Positions 1 through 11,258 of a DNA stretch of 64,000 nt are shown here, one piece after another. The stretch is taken from positions 62,001-126,000 of the forward strand of contig JAGMUV010000047.1 of the NCBI GenBank assembly GCA_020744425.1. The letters are read 5' to 3'. The position numbers and the translations under genes were made by a program. The first letter of the stretch is position 1. Each line of letters starts with the position of its first letter. The notes under the pieces are model-generated. The model had not been told where the DNA came from and searched no databases. It worked only from the letters and a program-made list of their open reading frames with translations. The stretch is from Dactylonectria macrodidyma. Taxonomy: Eukaryota > Ascomycota > Sordariomycetes > Hypocreales > Nectriaceae.

Positions 1-1529
1 AGCGGCTGGGAACGGTTGAATTCGTTGATAGGGGTCCTGCGAATAGAAGGCAACGGCATCTGGTGTTGAGCCTGCCCGCCAAGCGGCATATGCTCAAGAT
101 CAGCCATACGCTCAGGTTCAGGGGTACCATTAAGGAATCGGGACTGCAGGGCGTTTAATTCGGTATCGGTAACCTGCAAATTCGGGATGGCTGATGCGTC
201 GGCATCGCAAGGATCCTCTTCTACTACCTCCTCAACAGGGCCTTGGGGGACCTCGCCGTCAGGTATGTCAGCCACTTGGCTAGCAACGGAATCAACTATG
301 CTGCCGTCAAGAGGAAGCCGTTGCAGGCGATCCTGGCTCACGACGATATCGCGATAGCCCGGGTGGTGGCGCTGTAGGTAATGCAGCCAAATCAACAGGC
401 ATGAGCGGCGTACCCGGAAATCGCGAGCAAACTGCTGCTGGAAGCGAGGGTCGCCGTCCATATTAGGAGGCCGCAGGAGTACGATATCTAGCTCTTCAGG
501 TAGGACTGGGAGCTCTTCAAATAGCCTACCAACGTTGCGAAGAAAGTGGACAACGTGGCCGCGGTATTTATATTGAGCACCACGTACCTGTAGGACCTTC
601 ACGTGTACGTGAATCCTAGCAATAAGCATCTCCTCAACCATCGTTAGATCAGGTAGATTGCCGGGGACTTCCCCAAAGTCAAGGTTATTTGTAGCGCTAA
701 AGAAGTAGGGCTCGTCAGGGGCTCTCTCCCTGTCTCGACCAATGCAGCGGCTGCAGATTTGCAAGCTATTTCGCTTCATATCGAACCAATGCTCCCGGCA
801 GCGAATGCAACTATGCATCTTATCGTCGTTCAGGGCAGTATAGAACTCCCGCACAAGGGCCTGATCCTCCTCACTAAGGGCAGGCAAGTTAAGGTCCCCT
901 GTAAAAGGTGGATCAACGATCTGATCAAACTGTCGCTCTTGAGCATGTGCGCCTTGACGTGTATAGCGGCCGCGACGATGACTCTGTGGCAGTGATGAAG
1001 GAGTGGTAGGGAACGATTCCCGTGGTATAGGCGTGCCTAGCACAACAGGAGCCGTTGGAAGAGTGCCTTGAGGAATTGGCGTTTGAGGAATCGGCGTGCC
1101 CAGAACTACTGTTGGCAGGCTAAGGATAGGAGGGATAGGGGAAGGTCCCTCTACCGCGCTTTGGGTCGATGGCCCCAGCAGAGGTCTAGGCAGTCCCTGG
1201 AGTGCGGGCGCCAGACCACGGAATAAGGCAGGTGTGGCAGGAGGTTGTAAGCCGTGCACAGACGCAGGCGTTGGCGCAGCCCGCCTTGGAGGCGTCAGGT
1301 TAGCTAGAGAATCGGTCCTTTTCGTGGCTCGGCGTGGCGATAGCCTCAAGGCGATATTCCGCATGGCGGCAACGGCGGCTCGGGATCCGGCTTCCCGTTC
1401 CCTTCGGCGTGCCCTACAGCTAGCACACTCTCCTGTAAGCTTCGCATGGTCCTTGACGCTTCGAAATTCGACTTCGAGCAGGTCTTGCTTGCAGGTACGG
1501 CAGTTCCGAACCGCCTGGGGTATATCGTC
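1..1529 (-). CDS. Helitron Rep/helicase protein, N-terminal part (runs off left edge)
   Basis: The minus strand is open from about 1529 to the window edge, over 500 codons without a stop. It starts just after a splice acceptor (...atgtag) and opens with a paired-cysteine motif (CRTCK, then CASC about 25 residues on). A long Pro-rich linker follows with repeated VVLGTPIP units. Next comes a second cysteine cluster (CIRC...ICSRC) and a block with EEMLIARIHVHVKVLQVRG and YRGHVVHFLRNVG. That block is typical of the DUF6570 domain that precedes the Rep and PIF1 helicase domains in fungal Helitrons. Rep and helicase would lie to the left of base 1. The linker motif VVLGTPIP recurs in the deleted Helitron at 30 kb, so both belong to related families. 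The first exon was not found. Family is secure; integrity of the whole gene cannot be judged. Confidence 0.8.
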
Positions 1530-2069
1530 CTACATCTGACCGTATATATATCCACCTCATACCCACCTAGACTGCTAGATATCACTCGGGCAGGGAGGCT
1601 TTGCGACGGCTTACGTCCAATACCATGATAGATCTCGATAGAGAGGTTGTCTTTGAGGTAGTTAGATCAGGTCTGAATGATCAGGGAGGAAACTGTACTG
1701 CTTCCCGGAGGCAGGGTAACCGAGGAATCTTGACAGGTAGGTCGGTTGCGGAGGTAATATGTGAACCTAGATACCGTTAGCAACCTGATGGGTTTGATTT
1801 GATAGATTTGACGGAAAGGGAAGCAGCCGCCACGTAGGTTAGTGTAAGGAGCAAGGGGCACGGGGCTTATTCAGTCAGAATCGTGCTTAGAAACCCAACA
1901 TCTTGATTGTATTGAAGAAAAGAAGAACCTGAAAGCTCTTGGAGAGCTTGCCAAGCTAGTTACCTAGTCAACGCTCAGGGGTTTGTGGGCCTTCATTTGG
2001 TGGCCGACCAATTCGTGCGCGAGTTGAGCACAGGTCAGACTAATTGGCCAATCAGAAGAGGTTTTATGG
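1530..2069. other. Gene-free stretch upstream of the Helitron gene
   Basis: No convincing coding sequence. It should contain the 5' region and any first exon of the leftward Helitron gene, but I could not fix a Helitron 5' terminus. Near 1872 and 2080 there are similar short words (cagtcagaa and its near inverse), too short to call element ends. Confidence 0.4.
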
Positions 2070-2505
2070 TCTTCTTTCTGACTGAGTAAAACGCCCTTCG
2101 GGCTGAACTATCTCTGTAACCGCGGTTGAGTCGATTTCGGCTGCTGGTGCCTCTATTCCTCCGTTTATTATCTTACCTGGTGTCAGCATTCCCGTTAAAT
2201 GGGTCCAAAATCGGCTTAGTGACAATACTACGATCACAACTAGCAGCAAAGGTTACATCAATGACATCCTAGCCCTCGAGTGGGCTGTGCATTTCGAGCT
2301 ACTTACACGGCCTTCTAACCCGGAAGAGAAGCGGCTGCTTCTTATGGATGGGTGTGAGAGCCACTATACGAATGAAATCTTCTATTTTTGCAGTCAGCAC
2401 AACATCGAGCTGTTCCCTATGCCTCCACATCTTACACATCATCTTCAGCCTCTTGATGTTGGTGTTTTTAACGCATATAAGCAGTGGCAATCCTCTATCT
2501 CCTTG
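2070..2505 (+). pseudogene. pogo/Tigger-type DDE_1 transposase fragment
   Basis: The plus strand encodes VTAVESISAAGASIPPFII, then LLLMDGCESHYTNEIF, then a segment ending PPHLTHHLQPLDVGVFNAYKQW. The order VTVIE-ISAAG, LLxDGxxSH and PPHxTHxLQPLDVGVF is the catalytic core of the pogo-like DDE_1 family of fungal Tc1/mariner transposons. The N-terminal DNA-binding half and the C-terminus are absent. An in-frame TGA lies just upstream of the core, near 2108. Homology stops at about 2505, a little before the piggyBac gene, so the fragment was probably cut by that insertion. No terminal repeat is visible. Confidence 0.8.
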
Positions 2506-2644
2506 ACCTCGAAATTATTACGTTTTTAGCGGACCCACTTTTGACTTTCGGTACATGGCCCCTCGTGTACAGGGATTCGCGCTTGTACCGCGACGGTTTT
2601 CCATACACGCCTCTTTTTCTCCCAACTACAGCAAACCATCCTGA

Positions 2645-4295
2645 GTGAAGGTAATGGCAAGTAGAAAGCGAAAAAAGGTGCCGCCGGCCAGCGAAAGTCA
2701 GCAGCCTTCTAAAAGACGGCGTACTTTATCTTCCATTACAGTAGCCCTACCTACATTACCGTGCCCAGCCTCATCGCCGTTAAAGCCTCTGCCAGAGCCA
2801 TCAGTTCGAGAAGCCACCAACCGCCCTACTTTCGAACGGATCCAATTGCAGCCTTTTGATCGTCGTATCTCGCCCGACCTACCTCGAAATAGCCTATTCG
2901 ATATATTTTCAGAGTTCTGTCCTGATCATATGGTGGATAAGTGGGTGGAATACATCAATGCACGACATATCTCTCTACCAAATCATGCGGAAGGTCCACG
3001 GCCACAACGCTCTTTATACAATACATGGAAGCCAACTTGCACCCAGGAGATTTACCTGTTTTTTGGCATCTTGATGTATATGTCTCATACCCAAGTTCCT
3101 TCGCTCCAAGAATATTGGGAGACTTCATAAGCAGATGCATTACATCCTATTGCAAGATTTATGTCAAGAGACCGGTTCCTTCAACTCTATCGACGGTTCT
3201 GCACCTGGGACACTTCTGATCTGTCAAAGACTACCGTATTTGACAAGGTACACCACTGGAGTACTTACATCCAGTGTATCTCTACTACCTACTGGAAGCC
3301 CTCTTCAAATGTCAGCATTGACGAAGCAATGGTACGCTTTACTGGTAGAAGTAAAGATACCGTCAATATTCCAAGCAAGCCGATACCAGTTGGTTACAAA
3401 GTCTGGGTAGCTGCCGACTCAGGATATTTCCTCAGGTGGTCATTTCATTCCAAAGGCATTGGGCCAGTTGAGTACGATGCATCGGAGTACCCGAACTTAG
3501 CACCTACACAAGGCATTGTCGCCGACCTTCTCAATAGACTGCCTCCACCGCCGTCCCCCCAGCATGGATATCACTGTTTTATGGATAACCTCTTCGCAAC
3601 TCCTCAACTCTTTGAACTACTGCGAGACAGAAATATTGCCGCAACAGGTACAACACGCCCAGGACGAATAGACAGCAAACAGCTGGCTTCCTTGAGAGTT
3701 GAAGACAAGTCAAAAGATGTTGTTCCTTGGGGTACAGTCTATGCTAGGAAACATAAGTCATCAGAGGTCATGCAATTCGGCTTTAAGGACAATGCCTTCG
3801 TCCTTCTATTAAGTACAGCTTATGACGGTTGGGAGCCCCCTAAAGAGAAACTTCGTCGTCAGCCGGCAAAGTCATCTACAAGTGCAAAAACAGCAAGAGT
3901 GCCATTTCAAGGGCAGGAAACTAGAGTACTGGAGATCCCTCGGCTGATTGATGCATACAACAACAATATGAACGGAGTTGATATCGGTGATCAACTACGT
4001 TCGGAGTTCCAAACTGGGAGGAGAATTCAACGAGGTGGTCAGCAAGCACTCTTGTACCTGTTTCTACTTGGTACGAGTCCCCTTAACCGTTGTTTTACAC
4101 TGGGCTAACAATCTAACAGAAGTAGCAATTACAAACGCATACCTCCTTCAACGTCATGGCTGGGATAAACCTATTACAAGTCAGAATAGATTTCGGAAGC
4201 GCCTGTATTTTGAGATCTTCGAGAGGTTTGGCCAGCAGGTGGCACTTCGAAACAGCGGATTGGCAAGTTCTGAAGAATCTACCCCTTCGCAGAAC
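2645..4295 (+). pseudogene. piggyBac transposase (DDE_Tnp_1_7), one nonsense codon, 3' end cut by hAT1
   Basis: The piggyBac family is clear from SIDEAMVRFTGRS, VWVAADSGYFLRW, HCFMDNLFATPQLF and MNGVDIGDQLRS, which hold the DDD catalytic core. The frame from 2645 meets TAA at 3128-3130 and continues unchanged to about 4071. CAA to TAA is a CpA to TpA change. A 48-bp intron (4072-4119, gtacga...ctaacag) joins LYLFLL to EVAITNAYLLQRHGWD. The final TAG at 4296 is not native: it is the first three bases of the hAT1 terminus TAGGGATG, and the family's Cys-rich C-terminus is missing. I found no TTAA duplication or terminal repeats. The rest of this copy is not on the far side of hAT1. Confidence 0.88.
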
Positions 4296-4402
4296 TAGGG
4301 ATGCACTTTCTTGTACACGTACGTACGTACCATACAAATTCCCCCCTTCCATTTTAGGCAATACTGGTAGTAGGGTTCTCACGGTCACGGTTTTCTGCCA
4401 TC

Positions 4403-6478
4403 CTAGCCCCCAACCTCGGATTCCACCTCAGTGCCAACCCCTAATATATCACCCGTCGACTGTAACACACCCTCCCACTCAAAATCTCCATTGGTCGAGG
4501 CCATCACACCATCCATCCAGACCTTCTTGCCCTGCGCATTCACAAACAACTCCAGATATGAATCTTCGAGTTCTAGCCAGTCCTTCTCCTCAAGATCCGC
4601 CCAGCGCTTTTTATGGGCATACTTCTGATCCTTAAGGCGATCTAATACGCGGTCGTTCATAAAAATGAAGGCCTGCATGTCAGCGTGCATGGGCGTAAGG
4701 CGATTCCGAGCTTTCGTGTGTATGAAACTAATAGCAGAGAAACTTCGTTCCGAAGGTACGGAGTTCGCAGGCGTGTTCATTAGGTGCCTTCACAGCCACT
4801 CTAGCCAGAATCGAGCCCTGGTTGAGGAGGCACTGCCACGCCATTGCTGGCTTGAAGCCATCGTCGTATACAGCGCTATGCTTATTAAACAAGCCGTCTG
4901 GGCCGCCTGTACGCATTCGGAAGTGTGTGAATTCGGAAAGGGCACTGTGGCATTCGTCGTCGTTTTTCAACTGTTTCTGCAAATACTCTTGTACGCGAGC
5001 AAAGACGCTAGGCGGCAGTTTCGAATTTGGACCTGTTGTATCAGGCCGGAGGGCATCGGCGATCCAATGTATATCGTACGTTTGCTTATCGAGCCGGGCT
5101 TTGAATATAGCGTCAATGTCGTCCCACGGAATATCAGGAAACTGATCAGCCTCTCCCATCTCGGCCCATTTGCTTTTGATTTGCAGCCAGCGATTTACAA
5201 CCTGTGCGATTCCCGCCCCATCAGCCTCGGAAGCGTGCTGAAATTCGTTCACCGGCTTTAGCACAGCGATCGCAGCCTCGAGTTTTAGCCAGAAGCCGTT
5301 GTCTTTGATGATTCGAACCGCTTCGGGCAGGAGAACGGGGCAATCTTGAGATCGCAGCTCATCTCGTACATCTTTTCGAATAGACCAGTCTCTGGCAGGG
5401 TCTCGAGAACGGAGGAGGGAGAAGAAAGAATTGTACTGAGAACCCCAGCGTGTAATTACACTATTCGGAACGAGCGAGTTGGTATATCGATTTCTCAGTC
5501 ACAGCTAACGATTTACCGGTACCTTCTGATCAGCGCGCGAGTTACTCCGTTCCACCTTGTGCGCTGGCACATTCTCAATCTTTGCAATTGTAATTTAGAC
5601 CGCGAGAAGAACTTGAGAAGGGTGCTGACATTATTAAAGAGATCCTCAAAGAATGGAAGAAGAAGGATATCTTTAATTAGAAGCTGAAGGCCGTGAGAAT
5701 CGCATAGAGAGAAGTTGATATGTGAGAGCTCTGGGAATCTCCCAAGCAAGTCGTGTACAGAGCGCATCGTGTTTTCGGTATCTGTACAGATAGAATTGAT
5801 TCTGGAGAGATCACCGCCGCACAGTTGCTGCATTTCTCTCCATATCAACTTCACCCAATTTTCCGATGTGTGCTGTTCGTCTCCCGTGTCAAACGTTTTC
5901 CAGTAGAAGGCTGGACCGTCTGGTAGTTGTACCGATATATTAACGATTCTGTGGCCCGAGACATTATCGGAAGCGTCAAATATGATATTGGACCATTCTG
6001 AGCTGGTAATGCGCTTGAAAACCTCGTCATAGAGTTCCTGATACAAGTCGGGAAGAATTCTTGTGATAACGGCGCGGTTAGGAGGCTTCCAGCCAGGCTT
6101 AATGCGATTGAAGAAATAGCGCCAACGGCGGCTCTCGAAAAGGCTGAAGGGCCGGCCGCCGGCGATTACAGCAGCGGCGGCATCATAGGCGAAACTGTGA
6201 CTCTCGTCTTGCGAGATATGCTGGATTCCGACCTCGGTTATCTTCTTTTGTATGGCTTCAGAATATGAGGGAAGATAGCCAGCGTTGTCTTGAGCTTGAC
6301 GCTCTTGTCGCTGCTTGGCTTGCCATTTCTCACACGCAGCGAGATGCTCTTTCGGCCTCCCAATAGAGGTTGCTGCAAAATCCTTCTGGCAGTGACGGCA
6401 TCTGTATCGCTTGCTTTTCTTGGAGTCAGAGCGGCCGAGGTCGATAAACTGTCGCCAAATAAAGGCAGCATCAGCTTC
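4403..6478 (-). pseudogene. hAT1 transposase (BED finger plus DDE/RNase H-like plus hAT dimerisation), frameshifted
   Basis: The reading starts at the inserted element with EADAAFIWRQFIDLG. A BED zinc finger follows (YRCRHCQKDF, then HLAAC), then the catalytic domain (NIIFDASDNVSGHRIVNI, FSLCDSHGLQLLIKDI). It ends with the hAT dimerisation block NTPANSVPSERSFSAISF and KARNRLTP, stop at 4403. The frame is broken at least twice: between about 5480 and 5590, before VITRWGSQYN, and near 4785, before NTPANSVPSE. The start codon is not here. After removing the 5.6-kb insertion and one TA, the frame continues upstream as KRWRPL-EADAAF, so the 5' coding part lies around 12080-12150. It is inactive as written. 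Confidence 0.85.
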
Positions 6479-6480
6479 TA

Positions 6481-6513
6481 CGGTTGACTGTAGGGCTCAC
6501 TGTCTCAAAACCC
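6481..6513 (+). repeat. Left terminal inverted repeat of the 5.6-kb element
   Basis: 33 bp beginning cggttgactgtaggg and ending caaaaccc. It is identical to the reverse complement of 12045-12077. It is preceded by TA at 6479-6480. Confidence 0.85.
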
Positions 6514-6925
6514 AAATCTCACTAGCTGCACACTACAGGCGTGTACAGGCCCGATCACATATTGAATACAGACGTGTACAGGCCTGTTCACATATTTAAT
6601 ATCCTTCAAACCGAATATATGACGTCAACGTACTCCAATTGCAGCATTGGCGATAATTTGAATACACCCATTTACAGTCGTGTGCAGACCGTTACAGCTG
6701 TAAAGCAGGTGTATAAAGATTTTTCTTTTTTTAGGGCGCGCAATTGAAACTCTTCGTGCTACATATTTTTTTTTGTTGTTTTTTTGAACTTCGTCTACAG
6801 GCTCATACGCGACCAAACATCGCCAAACATCGCTCAACATCGCCTGCCGCAGCTCCACGTTCACGATCGCACAACACCACGACTTCGCGCATACATGTTC
6901 GTACACGCCTGTACCGCACCAAACA

Positions 6926-7714
6926 ATGGCGTCCACCGTTTCTTTCGCGCTGCCCACCGATCTCGACGGCGTCCCGATCCCATCCGAGGAAAACATCGAC
7001 GCGCTCGACATGTCGCCCGAGCACACGACCGCTCGCTGGTTCTACGAGGCCAAGAACGCATTTACTGCCAAGGCCGCTATCATTTTCGAACCCAACGCAG
7101 ATTTTTCGGTGAGTATCCATTCGATCGAATCCGTACAGCTCTGTATGTGCCTAACTGTGGAATAGATGCGCCGATTCATTACGCTCCGCCCTCGACAGAC
7201 CAAGGCGGGCAAAGTCATGCCTGTGATGTCGCTCACACGCCCTCAAGCTGCCGATTCCCTGGTCAAATTCATGTACGGCTAGGAACTCGAGGACAAGAAG
7301 GCGTGCAAGAAGTGCAAGGACAATACTGGTATATTCAATGCTTATGTGACATTGAATGCAATGTCTCCGGGTTGTGCCTCCTGTGACTATGGTGGTCAGG
7401 CCAAACACTGCTCGCTTGTGACTGGTAAGTTCCATACATGCCTGTACGCGTCTGATCAAGGCCTATCGCTAATAGTTACAGATGTCGAGAAGCGATCCCG
7501 CGATGACTCCTCCTCCGACGACCATACTTTCAAGCGACAGAAGAAGAAAAAGGAATCGGGCAAGAAAAAGAGCAAGAAGGAAAAATCTGGCCAGGACTTT
7601 ACTACGAAGGACATTACTGAAGCGCTCAAGAGTCTGGACCAGAAATCACTTCGCACCATGAAGAATATCTTCGAAGCTCTTCTGGATGGCGATGTTTTTA
7701 GCGATAGTGATTAG
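6926..7714 (+). pseudogene. DUF3716 zinc-motif protein, three exons, one nonsense codon
   Basis: Exons are 6926-7108, 7166-7424 and 7482-7714; both introns have clean GT...AG ends and phases agree. The second exon carries KKACKKCKDN and GCASCDYGGQAKHCSL, the CxxC...CxxC pattern of DUF3716, a fungal family of unknown function common in accessory regions. The third exon is charged and Lys-rich (KRQKKKKESGKKKSKKEK), a possible nuclear signal, ending in an acidic tail. An in-frame TAG at 7280-7282 (codon 100) would stop translation before the cysteines. CAG to TAG is a CpA to TpA change, as RIP makes. It is cargo of the 5.6-kb element. Without the nonsense codon it would be about 225 residues. 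Confidence 0.75.
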
Positions 7715-7779
7715 TTTAGTTCTGATCAGCTGCGAACATAGCAGTACAGGGACATATGGGCCTGGCTTTCTGAAGATTT

Positions 7780-8045
7780 GAGTATAAGGATTAGTATAGT
7801 CCTGATGAGTTACGAATAGAGCTGTAAAGAAATATACAGACTCAACCTTTAAAAAATAGTTAAAGTTTTCTATGTTTTCTAAAAATTAATAACTATATAA
7901 AGTGATAACTTAGATATTTTAACATTTTATATATTCTTATTACATTAAATATTAAAAATATAAATAATTATATTTTATAACTTAAGTTATACGTTCTCAA
8001 TCTTTCTTTCTAAATTTTCTTCCCCCTCTTTCCATTCTATTCAAC
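7780..8045 (+). promoter_or_regulatory. AT-rich promoter region of the integrase gene
   Basis: About 200 bp of strongly AT-rich sequence (roughly 7850-7990) followed by a pyrimidine-rich run (tctttctttc, ccccctctttcc) just before the ATG at 8046. Both features are usual for fungal core promoters and 5' leaders. The composition contrasts sharply with the flanking genes. No specific binding site is recognised. Confidence 0.45.
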
Positions 8046-9636
8046 ATGCCTCGGCCCCGAATAGACCTCACCCCTCTCCGTCAGGATATTACTATATTAA
8101 TTGATGAAGATACAACAATCTCAAATATAATTCTTTCTCTTTCTACCAATTACAACCTCCAAGTCAGTCGCGCAGTTCTTTACCGATTTCTACAGAAATG
8201 GGAACTCCTCCGTCAACGGCGTACAGTTGACACTGAACCTCTACGAGAGCGAATCAAGTCAATGTTCTTTGATGTGTGTTTAAAAGATGCTATTATCTTA
8301 CGCCGGCTTCAAGATGAGAGGTTCAGTTTAAGCTTAACTGGACTTTGCAAGATCCGTCGGGAACTTGGTCTTTTCAGACGACAAGATAAGAACCAGCTTC
8401 AAATAGCTCAAGAACCTGCACGAACCTTCTTTCATGATGAGTCTCAAGTCTCAACTGTTATCCAAAACTATGGTCGAGGCTATCTTTACACCTACATGCG
8501 GCAACAACATCATATCATCAGTCGCGATGCATTGTACCATTTTTATCGAGACTTTGCACCTGAAAGCATTACTGATCGATGGGGTAAAGCACGTTTTCAA
8601 CGTCGTGAATTTATTGTTCCAGGGCCTGACTGGGTATGGTCCCTTGATGGTTATGATAAGCTTAAGCAATGGGGCTTTGAGATCTATGCTGGTATTGATG
8701 GGTATGCCCGATATATTACATGGTTTTACTGTGGATATTCTGCTGCAACAAGTTGGAACGTTGCCTTACAGTGTCTATCAGTTCTGCGGCAACGTGGTAT
8801 GATGCCACGAGCTATTCGATCTGATCATGGAGGGGAAACAGCTTTGATGTGTGGCTTACATTACTTTCTTTCCGGGAATAGAAAGAAACGACTTGGAACG
8901 GAGTTAGTTCCAATTGAGTTTAAGGATTGTTGGTTTTTTGGACGAAGTATTCATAATACTCGAATTGAGAGCTGGTGGCATCGGCTTTATCAAGCACGTG
9001 GAGGATCGTGGAGGGTAAGTTTCTATTATTCCTTATTGAACTTTACTAATTCTCTTCGATTAGATATACTTCCAATGGCTGACAGAAAATGGGCTCTTTG
9101 ATGGTGGCTCTCTTCCTGATCGCATTGCTATTCTATTCATCTTCATGAATCCAATCCGACATGACTTGATCTCATTTATACGAGTCTGGAATAGCCATTC
9201 TATTCGCCGTCAAGCCAATCGACCACATGTTCAACCTGGACAACCCTCAGTTCTATATCATGATCTCAATTCAGAGACTGCACGGAACTTTGCTGAAGAG
9301 ATTCCAACTGATCGATTCAGATTCTGTCAGGAAACCTTTGAACTTGATCAATCTGATCTGGATGCTTTCTTGCCAGAAGAAACAATGTCTATTTGTCAAG
9401 ATATCATTACAAGGACAATTGGCTCTTTACCAGAAATTTCGAACGTTGTCACACATCCACTTTTAGATGAGTACAATCTTCTACGAGTTGAATTGGCTCT
9501 TTATATTCAGAATGGGAATTCACCACGACTATCCTTACTTGACCGACCTCGAGATGGGCGAGATCGACTTAGTCAAATTCTACAGGCTCAGAATATTGAC
9601 ATTGAAGTGTTTTATTCATGGATAGCAGCTGATTAA
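8046..9636 (+). CDS. Integrase-core DDE transposase of the 5.6-kb element
   Basis: Two exons, 8046-9014 and 9064-9636, joined by a 49-bp intron (gtaagt...gattag) give an intact protein of 513 residues. The N-terminal 190 residues look helix-turn-helix-like (SRAVLYRFLQKW; LTGLCKIRRELGLF). The catalytic core reads WVWSLDGYDKLKQWG (Asp201), IRSDHGGET (Asp260) and NTRIESWWHRLY (Glu308), the D-D-E order of an rve/integrase fold. This integrase-core type is widespread in fungal genomes, but I know of no named superfamily for it. It lies centrally in the element and ends 28 bp from the convergent gene at 9665. An intact catalytic triad and intron suggest recent activity. Likely role: cutting and joining of the 33-bp termini. 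Confidence 0.85.
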
Positions 9637-9664
9637 TAAAGGAAAAGACTTGAGAAGATTGAAA

Positions 9665-10834
9665 CTACTTACGCTGGCGAGTTACCATACTTAATGGAGG
9701 CAGTGGCTGTTTACTGCCAGTCTTCCGCCCTGTACTAATTACACCTTCCTCAATAACTTCTCTACTTCCATCATCTGATATAAGTGCCTCCAAATCCTCA
9801 CTACCTTGCCCAGCCACTTCTATAACCATATTATCTTGTCCATTCAAATCCGATCCATACACATCAGTATCGAAGAATGCAGCTAAGTCATCTTCTTCAT
9901 TAGACTTCTCTAGTAAGACCAATACCTCCTCCTTTTTCTTGTCTACCTTTACCTTCTTATCTGTTGCTGGAGCTGATTGTGTAGATGCCTTTCGTTTGCG
10001 ATTAATTGGAGATGGTGTTGGGGGTTTGTTTTGTATTGGAAGAGATAGATCCTTTTCGCCCTTGACCTTCTTCTTTCGCACTGGAATAGGGGTGATCATG
10101 TTATCTTCCTCCTCTTTCGCTTCATAAGCATAAAGAAGTGAAAGATTGACCCTGGTTGGATGCGGACTTTGAGGATTGATTGCATGGAGAAATGCAGCAA
10201 GAGAAGTTGTCTCTAGAACTTCCTGAGAAAAGAAAACAATACTTTGCGAACTGTTAATGGTGCAACCAGAAATGAACTCCCAGTCAACGGCCCGATATGT
10301 TGCATCAGTTGTTGCACGTGCAGCAACTGATCTCACAAGGTCCGCATGTGAAGGATAGTTATGTGTTGCGTTTGTAACAAAGCAATTGCCAACTCTCCCA
10401 GCGATAGTAGGAGATCCAGACTGCCACTTCCTGATATCCAATTGACCGCTTGATATACACTTATATGCTGCTGTATATAAGGTAATTGCCAACTCAATGG
10501 GTGTATTGGGTATCGACTTCGTTCGGGTAGCTTGAGCGTGGAGACTTCGGCTTTGGTTGCCTTGATTGACAGCGGATTCCAGTTGAGCAGGATTATAGGA
10601 AGGGATAGTCATTGCAGGTGCAGGTGCATGTTGGAGTCGTCGTGATCGTGCGTGTGTAGGTGGGATTGGGCTGTCTTCAGTCAAATCGACCATGTCAATT
10701 TGAGGATTGGCAGAAGAAGGAAGAGTTAAAGGTATAATATTCTCTCCACAGAAATAACAACGAACCCAGTCTGGGTTTAACTCCAATACAACGGAATGGA
10801 GATAACCCTTCTTGGAACAGATTGCGGAATTCAT
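9665..10834 (-). CDS. Accessory protein of the 5.6-kb element, function unknown
   Basis: An uninterrupted 389-codon ORF on the minus strand, tail-to-tail with the transposase gene. Near the N-terminus is RCYFCGENI, a lone CxxC that could be half a zinc site. A predicted globular part follows around residues 115-240 (TPIELAITLYTAAYKC, SGSPTIAGRVGNCF, AVDWEFISGC). The C-terminal third is very charged, with basic clusters KKKVKG, NRKRKAS and KKVKVDKKK and acidic stretches. This suggests a nuclear, possibly DNA-bound protein. I do not recognise the family. Because it is intact and sits between the transposase and the right terminus, an accessory role in transposition or regulation is plausible, but that is inference from position. 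Confidence 0.7.
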   Translation of the reverse strand: MNSAICSKKGYLHSVVLELNPDWVRCYFCGENIIPLTLPSSANPQIDMVDLTEDSPIPPTHARSRRLQHAPAPAMTIPSYNPAQLESAVNQGNQSRSLHAQATRTKSIPNTPIELAITLYTAAYKCISSGQLDIRKWQSGSPTIAGRVGNCFVTNATHNYPSHADLVRSVAARATTDATYRAVDWEFISGCTINSSQSIVFFSQEVLETTSLAAFLHAINPQSPHPTRVNLSLLYAYEAKEEEDNMITPIPVRKKKVKGEKDLSLPIQNKPPTPSPINRKRKASTQSAPATDKKVKVDKKKEEVLVLLEKSNEEDDLAAFFDTDVYGSDLNGQDNMVIEVAGQGSEDLEALISDDGSREVIEEGVISTGRKTGSKQPLPPLSMVTRQRK

Positions 10835-10919
10835 GGTTAGGAATAATAAAGAAGGATTAAGTTAAATTATTTGCGTACGCAAAAATTTTCACATTAAATA
10901 CAGAGAATATTAGCACTAA

Positions 10920-11230
10920 TGACTCATATATCGGTATATCGGATCTCAACGGCTACTGCGGAAGTGAAGCTTTTCCTTCTATCATCATAGGCGTCCATCG
11001 CCACCTGCCTCGTCACCAGCCTCGTCACCAGCCTAGCATTTCCTTCATTCAGGCCAATAGCTAGATAAAGCCAAGACCCCGAAGCATCCGGAGCCTCTCG
11101 GCTGTCCGAGGTCATCCGAGGTCATCGTCACTTTCTTCGTCTATAAGACTGACCCAAAGACCCTCGTTAGATAGGAAGAATATCAAGAGCTTCTCACATA
11201 TATGATCATTTCCATCAGCTAGATGCAACA
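10920..11230 (-). repeat. Solo LTR, same family as the LTR at 48484-48817
   Basis: The reverse complement begins TGTTGCATCTAGC and matches the solo LTR at 48484-48817 along its length, including ctatctaa-gagggtctttggg and ccgagaggctccggatgc. It carries two copies of a 12-bp gtgacgaggctg unit; the other copy has four. The left end (tgactcatatat) is altered, and no clean 5-bp duplication is visible, although atgactca occurs at both borders. It lies between two genes of the 5.6-kb element and so inserted after that element was assembled. Confidence 0.75.
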
Positions 11231-11258
11231 TGACTCATCACCTGTAATCCTAGACTAG

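Noticed and set aside
1096..1539. Plus-strand ORF of 147 codons
   Set aside because: It is a shadow of the open Helitron frame on the minus strand, with no protein-like features.
4665..5261. 198-codon plus-strand ORF
   Set aside because: Antisense to the hAT1 transposase, no family motif.
8434..8802. Plus-strand ORF of 122 codons
   Set aside because: Out-of-frame shadow of the integrase-core gene.
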